A stretch of DNA of 64,000 nt, from NCBI GenBank assembly GCA_023079485.1, contig CM041090.1, positions 35,924,874-35,988,873 on the forward strand, read 5' to 3'. Positions within the stretch are counted from its first letter, which is position 1. Every line of letters starts with the position of its first letter. This DNA comes from Archilochus colubris (Eukaryota > Chordata > Aves > Apodiformes > Trochilidae). Under the pieces are notes generated by a model. The model was not told where the DNA came from and did no database searches. It worked only from the letters and a program-made list of their open reading frames with translations. Made by a program: the position numbers and the translations under genes. Of this stretch, positions 1 through 9,505 are shown piece by piece.

Positions 1-2094
1 TGCAATGTCTGGAGTCTTGTGTTTTGTTATTCTGTTTATAAAACTTTCAGCAATCAGCAGAGCTAAGATACGTGGTGCTTGAACTATCAGCTTGGTATCT
101 AAATTATAATGGACAGATACATCTTTACTGTACTATATGAACTGTACAAATCACTATATTGGAGAGCTGGTTAAGCATCTCTTTCCAGAAGTTTTTGAGG
201 TGAAAAACATTTTGACCTCAACCACTACTTCAGAAAAAACTTCTTTATGAGCACAGAAATTTAGGAGGCGTCACTGAAAAGTTTACAGCATGGAAATTGA
301 ACTTTATTTCTGTAACAGATCTCAGAAAAATCTCTCCTCCCCTCCCAGTAATACAAACCAGCCTAATTGTCTCTATGCTACATTTTGGCAGGATGAGAAA
401 AAAAAGACCTTTCCAAAGATGAGATCCAGGAATGCATGAAAAAAGTAATTCTTCTGACACAAACATTCCAAGTGTTGCACGGGTTACCAAGTGCCAGGCA
501 ATGTTTTGGGAACTTCATATTCTTGCACACTCCTACCAGGTCTCAAAAAATCAGAATAAAGAAAATGGGGGAGCAAGAGAGGCTGAAGGTATAGAAATAA
601 CTTGCTCATGGCTAATGAAGAAAAACCACTGTCAGAGCCAGGAATAAACACTCTCCAGTCTCTACCATATTAACCCTGACCCCTGCGGACACATGGACCT
701 CCTGTAAGTCAGGCTCTGTGAGTAAAGCCAGTCCTACCCATGGTTCTGATGTTAGGGTGTCATTTAAGAGGAAAAAAGAAGAAATAAAGAAACAGGTTTG
801 GAGCATATTACTAGCACCACAATCCATCCTTAAATCACTTTTCAATTACTCGTAATCACCACAAGCTCATGGAACTGTCCCTTCAAAGTGGTAGATGTCT
901 TAGAGCTGAAGCTGAAGGGCAAACATAAGGCAGAGAAGTAGGCATAAGTCTGGATTGCCTTAATTTTGTGGTTTTATGTCAAATGCTGTATGGTACTCTA
1001 ATACTCTTGCATATTTAATTTCCCTTCTTCTTCTAAAACACTAGCAAATGTGACTGCTTGCACTGCCAAGACACTGCAAATTAAAACAATATACAGTCAA
1101 AATGTGACCTTGAACTATTGCTAGAGCATAGCCCTGCTTATATGTGACACACCAGCAAGCACGTTCCTCTCCCAGGGCAGTCCCTTCTCATGGTACATTA
1201 CGAATTATTCCAACATGAGAGTCTTACAACATAAAGTCCATTGAAGTCACGGTACAGTCCAAACTTCCTATTCATTGCAATGGGAGTTTGTCTAGTAAAA
1301 ATAATTAGACCTGCAGGGAACTGTTCCAGAGTCTTGCCAAGACCAGTGAACAAAATGCTCAAAGCTTACCAGTTTTAGCTCAGATGTTCACTGATGTTCT
1401 CCCAGTAGGATCACTCTTCATCATGAAAACAGAACATAGCGCTGATATTTCGTTTGATGAAGACCAAGGCCTAACAAAAGGCATTTAAATCTGTGCCAGC
1501 AAGGAGAAAATTCAGATTTCTGAAAAGCTGAGAGATGTCAGAGCAGCTGGAAATATTCAATATGATCCTACAGCTGAATACAACTGTGCTGGCAGACAGG
1601 AAGAAAAGTCAGGAAGAAAGCAGGGATTGCTCTTACACACCATCCTATTGACTACCCTCTCAAGGGCTTCACACTGCCAAAAAAAATAGGAGAGGAGACA
1701 GGAGGCAGAGATCAAGAACACCACATGAGAGAAATCAGCCTAAAGCAAAGTCTCTGCATTAGCCATAGTCCAACACAAATGAAATACAGAAGTTTTGCTA
1801 CAGCAGGACATATGGCTGGTGTTCTTCACAAATACTTCTGACAATGGAACCAGGTTATTCAGCTATCTTCTGCATAGAGAAATACAAAGATCAGTGACAC
1901 ATGAGGAGAATGGGAATGCTTGGACACTGGGCCCATGGAGTGAATGCATTTCCTGAAGTCAGGAAGATGCTACAGCCACCAGAGGTAGGAAAGAGTTCTG
2001 GGTTTGGATCTGTGTGAGTACAGCTGACTTCCAACTGGGTAAGAGATGAAGATCAGTCAGGATGAAGAAGTAGTTTTACAAGAGGACACCAAGG
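1..2094. other. Unique non-coding DNA, no gene seen
   Basis: No recognisable gene, RNA gene or CpG-rich promoter. The open frames here are short (at most 81 codons), overlap on both strands and resemble no family I know. At 1237-1290 there is a pair of 'cattgaagtca / gcaatggg'-type motifs with short inverted ends (caaact...agtttg), which may be the remnant of an ancient palindromic repeat. The assignment to intergenic or intronic DNA is an inference from the absence of coding signal. Confidence 0.6.
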
Positions 2095-2425
2095 GGGCTC
2101 AGCTTGTTTAGACTAGCAAAATAGTTGGTGAAAGGTGGAAGACTGCTCTCTACAAATTTATCCTGAGGATAAACACCAGAAGACAAAAGAACTATTTGAG
2201 TTAATGGGCAATACTGGCACAAGAACAATTGAATATAAATTGGCCATGAATATGTTTAAGTTGGAAAGTAAAAGAGGGTTCCTAACCACTACAGCAATTA
2301 GGGTCTGAAATAGCCTGCTAATGGGAACAGCAGATTAAATAAGTCAAACTACTTTTAAGTTAGAACTTTCACCCTTCATGAAGGGTATAGAGAGTGGTGC
2401 CTATAACAGCCTGAGACCTGGGAAC
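2095..2425 (+). mobile_element. Ancient CR1-type LINE, 3' end (ORF2 C-terminus and 3' UTR)
   Basis: CR1 elements are non-LTR retrotransposons of the Jockey group. This copy keeps the end of ORF2 in degraded form. Around 2233-2323 one frame reads YKLAMNMFKLESKRGFL followed by TTTAIRV, a stop, then NSLLMG, which is the layout of the ORF2 C-terminus in old amniote CR1 subfamilies. The stop is TGA at 2306-2308, where the family has a Trp codon, so a single G-to-A change broke the frame. The upstream half (2095-2200, 'gcttgtttagactagcaaa') also follows the CR1 pattern, and the 3' UTR trails into 'acagcctgagacctggga'. It is much more diverged than the copies at 20808 and 45422, hence an old insertion. 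The subfamily is uncertain and the ends are approximate. Confidence 0.75.
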
Positions 2426-4194
2426 ATAGCAGCCTGTGCATGATAATACTTCTCAAGGCAGAGCATGTTGGCCTATGCCTAGTCATGGTCATAACAGTAG
2501 GTATTTCACATCCAACCTGCCCACAGGCCCTAAGCTTATTCTTTTATTCTGCAGAAGATCCCTAGTAGGAGACTTGATCTATAAAGACCTTTACAGAACC
2601 AGAATCCCACCAACTGCAATAAGAAATATGAACCCTGAATGTTTTTGCAAGCCTGGCACTTGTACAAGGAAGGGGGATTCCACCCACAGCCCTTATCCAT
2701 ATATGACACTTAAATCAGTAGCATTACCAACCCAGTCATTAATATCCATCAAGGCCCCTGAGCTTCTCCCTGACAAAAGCCAGAGAGAATCTGGACTGAC
2801 AGGCCACATAGCACCCTGTGCTGCCAGTTTCTAATGCCAGTTCCCAGTGTCTAATGCCAAAAAAACAATGGGTTGTAGATAGGTATCTCCATAACTCCAT
2901 AGCACCTCATTGAATACCAAGGAAAACTACTTATATCTCCCTGAGGTTGATGGTAGCTTTGCCACTGGCTGCAGCAAGACTGGGATTGAACTTGGTTGAC
3001 TGATGCTGGGTTATACAGCCCAGAAACACAGAAGTGACAGCTGGGAATGTGATTACACACACTGGTATGAGCTGAACAGAAGCCAGCATGACCAGCACCA
3101 GCCTAACAGGAGGGAGTAGCTGGTGCCTACCCATCCTGCTTGAAGAGGACTCTGTCAAGTCAAAGACCACCCCAGGACCAAGGCAGACAATTAGTTACCT
3201 CAAGCAAAAGTTACGAGGTTAGGCAATGGGCTGTGAATCCCTGAAAAAGAGCCACAAGGCAAGAGACTTGTGTGCAAGAATTACCAGGAAAAGCTCATCA
3301 CACAAGAGGTTAGAATACGAAATCGGGGAACCAACTGGCATATCTGTTCCACAAAACAAAACATTTGCCCACATTTTTTTAAAGTTTATTTAAATTTTAA
3401 ATGGCTTCAAAACTATACAGATAACATTTCATAATTGAAAACAATGTAAATACCTCTCCTCTGGTGATATGCAGAACAATTAGCACTGCAAATGTATCTG
3501 TAGATTTTGTTTTCTTATTTTTGGTGGTTGAATGGATTTGTATTGTTTACTTGGAACTTAAAATGCTGTTTTTCAGTAGACTATGGTAGACCACAGATTG
3601 CAGGTTAACCTGCCTCATTTAAAATAAATTGAAAGTCTGAATCTCACCCAATCAATTTCTAATTAATTAAGTAAGACAGATGGGTCAACCCAGACATTCT
3701 TGCCAAGACAGTGGAGGGGTATTATTAACTGTGGGAGGCTGGAAGGAGAAAACCACATAAAGCATGGAGCATATCTCAACCAGCATCAGAGATGAGAGGG
3801 AAACTTCTCCATCTGAGGCTTTGAAGATCAGAAAGGCCCATCTAGTCAGGTTCACTATTAGTCTTTCTACCTTGGGGATGAAAGGTAAAAAAAACACCAC
3901 CAAGGCTTGAACAGAGAGCTCTGGGAAACCAGAGGCTTAAGCTCCAGCTATCAGATATCCTTAGAATGTTTTTCACAAGCTTATTCTTGATGGTGAAGCC
4001 AGATTCAAATTCACCCTTCACCTACATATGAGGTGAGGCTGAGAAAGCCAAGATTGCCAAGCCTAGGCAAGAAAGGACTCAGGAGAATCTTATCGATGTG
4101 TATGAATGTCTGATAGGGAGCCAAAAAGATGACAGTGAGATAAAGGGGTGACAGGCACAAAAAGAAATAAATTACGAAAACATAAAAATAAAAA
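2426..4194. other. Unique non-coding DNA, no gene seen
   Basis: A frame of 132 codons at 2436-2834 (+) begins just past the CR1 relic but shows no domain, repeat or homology I recognise and is treated as chance. The segment near 2940-2995 (tttgccactggctgc, then gggattgaac) faintly recalls an old dispersed repeat, too weak to call. An AT-rich stretch lies at 3370-3640. Confidence 0.55.
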
Positions 4195-4312
4195 TAATTG
4201 TCGAGTCTCCATTCCTGAAGTTATTCAAACTTGACACAGCACTTAAAACACTGCTCTGGTTGACTCTACTCTAAGCCAGGGCCTTGAACTAGACAATCTG
4301 CTGTCTCCCCAA
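4195..4312 (+). mobile_element. CR1-type LINE, 3'-UTR scrap
   Basis: The order of blocks is that of a CR1 3' end. It runs 'gagtctccattcctgaag' (end of ORF2), 'ttattcaaacttgacacagc', 'ctgctctggttgactctact', then 'ccttgaactagacaatct', the degenerate counterpart of the 'ttggactagatgatct' block that precedes the terminal repeats. The final 'ttccaacc' and octamer repeats are gone and an A8 run follows. All ORF2 sequence further upstream is missing. It is diverged throughout, so the call rests on block order rather than on any exact match. Confidence 0.6.
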
Positions 4313-6026
4313 AAAAAACTTCACATAACCAAAGGAGTCTACAAAATCTTGGTGATAACAGCAGGAGTCAGGAACAAGCAGCCAGCAATGAGAGTGGGTA
4401 AATAAGGCAAACCTCTTATCTTGTCAGTCAAGAGAGGGTCTTTTGGGAAGAAGATCCTTAGTGCTACTTCCTCCAGGATGAGGTGGTGCAACCTCACTGC
4501 TAAAAGTACATGAAAAGGTTTGATACTCTGTTTCTATCTGATTCTACCATGGAATCAACAGAATCTTCATGCCTCCATTATGAGGGTACTTCTGAGACCC
4601 TCACTAGGTAATTATCAGCCTCCAAAAGCAGTTAGAAACCCTGGGCAAACCTGGTCCTCCATCTCTCTCTGCCTCAGTTGTTTCCCTGCCTGCCACAGCA
4701 TCTTTTAAAGACATGCTTACGCTTCATTATATGCACTAACCATAATGGATTAAGCATTAAGGAACTGCTAAGGGTAAAAAGCCTTTTTTCTCCTTCCTTC
4801 TTACTGAGCAAAAGTAGACCTGACTGATTTCACTGGCTGGTAACACAGAAGTTTGTTCATGACTGCAGAAAGAACTTGCCAATGTTTCCTATTAAAAGAA
4901 ACCCATGAGACCTGAATAATTAATAACCTACCAGTGAAAAATTGGCCCTAATTACCAAAGCTAATCTGAAAAAAAAGAAAAAAAAAAGTTAATTGCTTAG
5001 CCTATGTTCCTCCCTCAATGGAATTACTATATTGACAAATCTCATATAGCAAGAAAAATCTGGTGGCCACAAAATACTCTTGTTACAAATTGATCAATGG
5101 CAATTATGAAGTTTTCTTGTATTTCTGAAACTACTTCAGGCTTTCATCTATCCTAAGATAATATTATACATTTTTATCAAGGTGAGGTTTCTCTCTGTTT
5201 TTGCTTCAGCTGAAGATGATTCGTGTTTTGCAGGGGGCAAAATAAAACAAATGTGACGAAAACTTTTAAATGATTTTAACTAAGCAAGTCATTATCAGGC
5301 ATTGACAAAGCATTCCATTAAACTGCACTCATGGTTGAAATTAATTTTCTGAAGCAAATTCTGAAAGGGGTAGAAGCCAACAATCAATAAACTCTTAATG
5401 AGGTGCAAGAAAAACATGTGTAGACATGACAGGTTTTGATGCCTAATGAGCTTCTGAGGAAGAACATTGTTCAGAGGAAAACTCAAAAAGGCACAGAAAG
5501 TGATTAATTGCCAGCCCAAGATATTGCAGCAAAGCACTGGGAAACCCAACAGCCCTCAGACCTCATATCATTTACACCTCTGATGCGACGTGTTAACTTT
5601 CAGAAACATTATAGCTGAAGGGTGTTGGTTTTTTTCCTTTTTCTTTCCTCCTAGTTGCTAACTCACCATCAATCTGTTCGCTGTGATTTGTTGCCTCAGA
5701 AACAAAGTTACCTGGTAAAACTTTCCCATATTGTTTGCTGGAATGAATAACAATGCAAAAGATGGACCACAGGGGGTTTCTCTTTTGTGTTAATAGCTGC
5801 TTTGCTGCATGTAAGGCATAACTAGGCTAATAGATATTTTGGTCTTTTGCCACTTACACTCACAACTGTCAGGGAGGCAACATAAAAGAGTTCTCATTTA
5901 TCCAAAAAAAATGATCAAAAGATCATGACCTATTTTCCTTCAGTTAAACACCTTATTTTAAGATTCAGAACTAACCTCTATTCTATTTCCTGCCAGCAGC
6001 AGAGACATGGAGCTCCCGTAGGTGGG
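4313..6026. other. Unique non-coding DNA with a possible MIR-like scrap
   Basis: No gene seen. At about 4645-4705 the blocks 'ctgggcaaacctggtc' and 'ctctctctgcctcagttg' lie in the order and spacing of the central part of a MIR-type SINE, but the match is short and unconfirmed. A/T-rich runs occur at 4968-4990. Otherwise nothing is recognised up to the reverse-transcriptase relic. Confidence 0.5.
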
Positions 6027-6655
6027 AACATGGAATCCCAGCTTGAGAAACTTGATGCAGTCTTTGCTTGGGTTTTTATTGCAAAGAGTGATCTTCAGGT
6101 ACCCCTGGTCCACAAGGCCAGTAAGAAAATCTGGAGCAAGCTTACCCTCTGTGGAGAATTATTAGTTCAAGGAACACTGAAACAAACTGGACAAAAAAGT
6201 CCATGGCACCTAAAGGGATGTATCCATGGATGCTGGGGAGGTGACCAATGTCACTACAAGGCCACTCTTGATAATCAAGGATCAGAGTTTCCTGTGAATT
6301 GGATGAAAGCAAAAGATGATCCTATCTTCAAGAAGGGCAAGGAAGAAGGTATGGGGAGCTACAGGCAGACCAGAATTACCCTGAATCCTGGAAAGGTGAT
6401 GGAGAACTTCTCAGAAATCATTTTCAAGCATATGAAAGACAAGAAGGTGACTGGGAGTAGTCAGCATAGACCTAAGGAGGCCAAGTCACACCTGTCCAAT
6501 CTGATGACCTTCTACAATGAGGTGACAGGCTTGGTGGATGAGGGGAAAGCAGTGGCTGTGGTTTATTTTGACTTCACTAAGGCTTTTGGCACTGTCTCCC
6601 ATAAAGATCTTCATGAAACTGAAGTACAGACTAGATAAATGGACTGTGAAAACTG
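6027..6655 (+). pseudogene. CR1/Jockey-type LINE reverse-transcriptase relic in an open 237-codon frame
   Basis: The frame runs 5925-6638 and the LINE resemblance starts near 6027. The segment is the N-terminal half of a non-LTR reverse-transcriptase domain. Residues 134-140 region reads as a 'PIFKKGKEEG' block, followed by 'GSYRQTRITLNPGKVMENF' (the family's G-x-YR-P block with Pro replaced by Gln), 'KHMKDKKVTGSSQH', 'LSNLMTFYNEVTGLVDEGKA' and motif A 'VVYFDFTKAF'. The expected first catalytic Asp of motif A is Asp216 (codon 6570-6572). Gly222 stands where these elements usually have Asp (AFDTV). The frame is lost after 'SHKDL': the next family block (DKWTV, near 6637-6652) lies in another frame, so a small indel sits near 6610-6635. 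Motifs B and C (the catalytic DD pair) and the 3' end are absent. It cannot encode a working enzyme. The N-terminal third is more decayed than the rest. The first 34 codons of the frame (5925-6026) look unrelated. Confidence 0.8.
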
Positions 6656-7256
6656 CCTGAGCTGTTGATCTCAGTGTTGTGACCTCCTGCCCTCTACTCC
6701 CACCCCTGCAAAGGGCTTTCACTTTCAGATACAGCAGAGATCATGCTTTACATGCCCCTTTCCATTCTAACAAAGCCATCATAGGTTTTTGATCTCAGAG
6801 ACAAACAGCAGTAACCAGCACATCTGGGAGCTGGGCCAGGTGTAAAATGGCACTCAAGAAGAACAGGGAAAAGCACATGGCAGAGGCTTCAAGAGCCCCA
6901 CCTCCAGTGATACATGCTACACACTGATTACTTCCCCTCGCTCCCTCTTATCTGTTCTTTCTGCATCTGTTAACCACTTTATGTTAGAAACTCCCAGAGC
7001 ACTGTGACCTAACCCTTGGGCACCTCAAGTCTGTATTTCTGCTAATCAAGTTATCTTAAGGACATAAAGTCAGCTCTTTGGGACACTATTAGAAATGTCC
7101 AAGTCTTTATTCTGTTGAGCAGATTGACACCATCTCATTTGCCTTACTGAGATTCACAGACCAGATCACAAAATATTTCTCAGCCAGAGACCCCTAGATT
7201 GATGGCAGCACATAACACCCTGGGAAAGGACTCAAAAACTCACTGAACAAAATTAA
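6656..7256. other. Unique non-coding DNA, no gene seen
   Basis: No coding or repeat signal I can support. A fragment at 7003-7035 ('tgtgacctaacccttgggc') recalls MIR-type SINEs but is too short to call. Confidence 0.5.
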
Positions 7257-7417
7257 ATAGAATCATAGAATGGTCTGGGTTGGAAGGGACCTTAAGAATC
7301 ATCTAGTTCCAACCCCCCTGCATGGGGAGGGACACATCCCACTAGATCAGGTTGCTCAAAGCCCCATCCAACCTGGCCTTGAACTTGAGGGGGTATCCAC
7401 AGCCTCCCTGGGCAACT
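7257..7417 (-). mobile_element. CR1 LINE, 3'-terminal fragment
   Basis: Read on the + strand it begins 'atagaatcatagaatggtc', the reverse complement of the CR1 terminal repeats, then 'gggttggaagggacc', 'catctagttccaaccccc' and 'caggttgctcaaagcccca', ending near 'cctccctgggcaactt'. This is the 3' UTR and the last codons of ORF2 of an avian CR1, 5'-truncated at about 7417. It is close to the usual avian pattern, so fairly young compared with the copies at 2095 and 4195. A 108-codon minus-strand frame (7292-7618) runs through it and is only a shadow of the repeat plus flanking DNA. Confidence 0.92.
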
Positions 7418-8424
7418 TAGTGGTTGCCCCCTTAGAGTCCCACACATGAGCAAAATAGGGCCAAATATGACCCAGTTAGGTAACAGGGTAAAAAAACAAC
7501 TTGTGACTTTTAAATTTTTTTTAATTGCATGAAAGAATCCTTCAATTAAGAAAGCATTTGAGATGTAAAGCAAAGAACAGACCTGTACTGGGTCCTGGCC
7601 AAACCCTGGAAGGTCCACACTCTTCAGGTTAAACTTCTAGCCTAGTAATAAGTGTGTTTGGCTGGAATGTGGGAAGACAGGATACAAATTCCCCCTCCTT
7701 TCCCACAGGCTGGGCTTCTTCTGAAGTCTCTTATCAAACCTGTTCAAAATCAGTTACAGAAATACAGTAACACAGCTTGGAACTCATGTCTCCTCATCAA
7801 AACGTGCAGACATGCAGCTGGGCCATCTGTTCATGGACCAGGTGAAAAAAAAAATAAAAAGAATCAAGTATCTTTGATCCATCTGGAAACTTCACATACC
7901 CTTGGCTTGGTCCCTCCATTAGAACCATGAGAGAAGAGAGAGGGCAAAGCTGGAATTCAGCCAAACCAGGACCTCCTGCTTCATATATAGAGACTGTTAC
8001 TCAGTTTATCAAGGAGTCTACAAAAGAGACTTACAGTCCTATAAGTTCCCCTTCCATAAGCCTCCAGAGTGACCCCCTATGACAATATCAACTTAATTAT
8101 TCCTATGCAAAACAGAAGAGCTCTAAGAGAATGAGCCAAGAAGATTCTCCACATCTAATGGCTCAAGTGAGAAATGAGGGTTCCACATGCCCTGGGTAGA
8201 GGGATGTTTTGTATCATATCTCAGACCCAGATCCAGGCCCGAAGACTGTTATTAAACAAGGGGCAAGTGGAGTAAAAAAAAAGGGAATTATACAGCTTCT
8301 GTGAGAACAACAGCTGACCCTTCCCAGATTCCATGAGAGTCATGACAGCCAGCCCAATCTGGGGAGACATCAGTAAAATTCAGGTACCACATCACTCAGT
8401 CCTTCTGCCCATCAAACCTTCAGA

Positions 8425-8510
8425 GCTTGACTCAAGACTTACTAAGTCAATATAGAGTCACACTGATTTCAGTGAGCTAATTAAGTCTTGAGTACTCATG
8501 AGCTTTACTG
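8425..8510. repeat. Palindromic, MITE-like ancient repeat (probable)
   Basis: Perfect 12-bp inverted arms, actcaagactta (8430-8441) and taagtcttgagt (8482-8493), flank a second inner dyad, cactga-tt-tcagtg (8461-8474). Nested palindromes built around 'cactgatttcagtg' and 'taagt..' words resemble old palindromic non-autonomous elements that I recall from bird, crocodile and turtle DNA. The dyad is directly visible. The family assignment is inference. Confidence 0.4.
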
Positions 8511-8615
8511 TGACCTAATCCCTGTTAGAGCTGTAATTGTACAGATTGATTTATCATTTGATGCTGAAACTGGCTCGACTCCAAGAATACACTCTTTATG
8601 ATAGGGTTCTTTTTT

Positions 8616-8666
8616 AACAAAAAAAAAAAAAACAAAAAAACCAAAAAAACCCAAAAACAACCAAAA
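8616..8666. repeat. A/C-only low-complexity tract
   Basis: About 50 bases containing only A and C, starting with a run of 14 A and continuing as A5-A7 blocks separated by C, CC or CCC. It is followed by GGG and another A7. Confidence 0.9.
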
Positions 8667-9196
8667 GGGAAAAAAATGCTTTTACATAAAAACTAACCTT
8701 TTGCAGAAACATGCAGTTGTGCTGAAAAATTTTCTGAAGAAAATCTTTCCAATGGCATTTTGACTCTCAGAATGTTTATCAGAATGCACATTCAACATTT
8801 TTTCACATACTTAAAAAACCCTGTGAAATTCAAATAAAAATGAAGATATTCTGATATATGTACCACTGAAGGACATTACTTTTGCCTGTTTCATTTGTCA
8901 GCTATTCCCTCAAAAGTTATGTCTTCTCAGAAAAAGAAACTCCAGCCCCTGGTAGCCCCATTCCCAAGAGCTGGTGTAACCAACTGCTGTGTCTGTGCTT
9001 CATTTTCTCTTCCCCACCTGGTCCCCAGAGGAGCAGAGTCCAATGAAGCTGCCAAAGAGAAGTTTTTGCCAGAAGTCCCACCTCCTCAAAAGTTGTTCCA
9101 TAAGCAGTGGAACTGTTGAAACCTGTTTTCCTATAACTTGGGGCTCTGCAGCCAAATTCTCCTGTGTGTAGCAAGATGATAGACCTTCCTTCCCAA

Positions 9197-9301
9197 GTTT
9201 TGGGGTTTTGTTTGGGGATTTTTTTTGGTGTTTGTTTGTTTGTTTTGGGGTGTTTTTTTGGGTTTTTTTTTTTTTTTGTGGGTTTGTTTTGTTTTGTTTG
9301 T
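9197..9301. repeat. G/T-only low-complexity tract
   Basis: About 105 bases of almost only G and T, with a single A at 9218. It includes TTTG repeats and a run of 15 T. Frames crossing it read as Phe/Gly/Val strings and are artefacts. Its complement has the same A/C style as the tract at 8616. Confidence 0.9.
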
Positions 9302-9470
9302 AGCTGGGGTGTTATTCTAGTCTCTAGCCATGTAAATGCTTACATGTCTAACAAGGGATGGAGTCAAACTCACCTCCCCATCCACTCTCAGGAGGCAACC
9401 TAGCATCACTCTGTCACTGCTAGAAGGGAGCAGCAGATTTAGAAGCCAGAAGGACAGTGCACAGGCAGAG

Positions 9471-9505
9471 GTATGTGTGTGCACACACAAACATACACAC
9501 ACACA
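9471..9505. repeat. Imperfect TG/CA dinucleotide repeat
   Basis: A short GTATGTGTGTG run turns directly into CACACACAAACATACACACACACA, so it is also self-complementary and could form a hairpin or Z-DNA-prone site. Confidence 0.85.

Noticed and set aside
7292..7618. 108-codon minus-strand frame
   Set aside because: Its C-terminus is CR1 3'-UTR sequence and its N-terminal part is unique flank. It is not a gene.
9164..9403. Phe/Gly-rich frame resembling a membrane peptide
   Set aside because: It is a translation of the G/T-only tract at 9197-9301.
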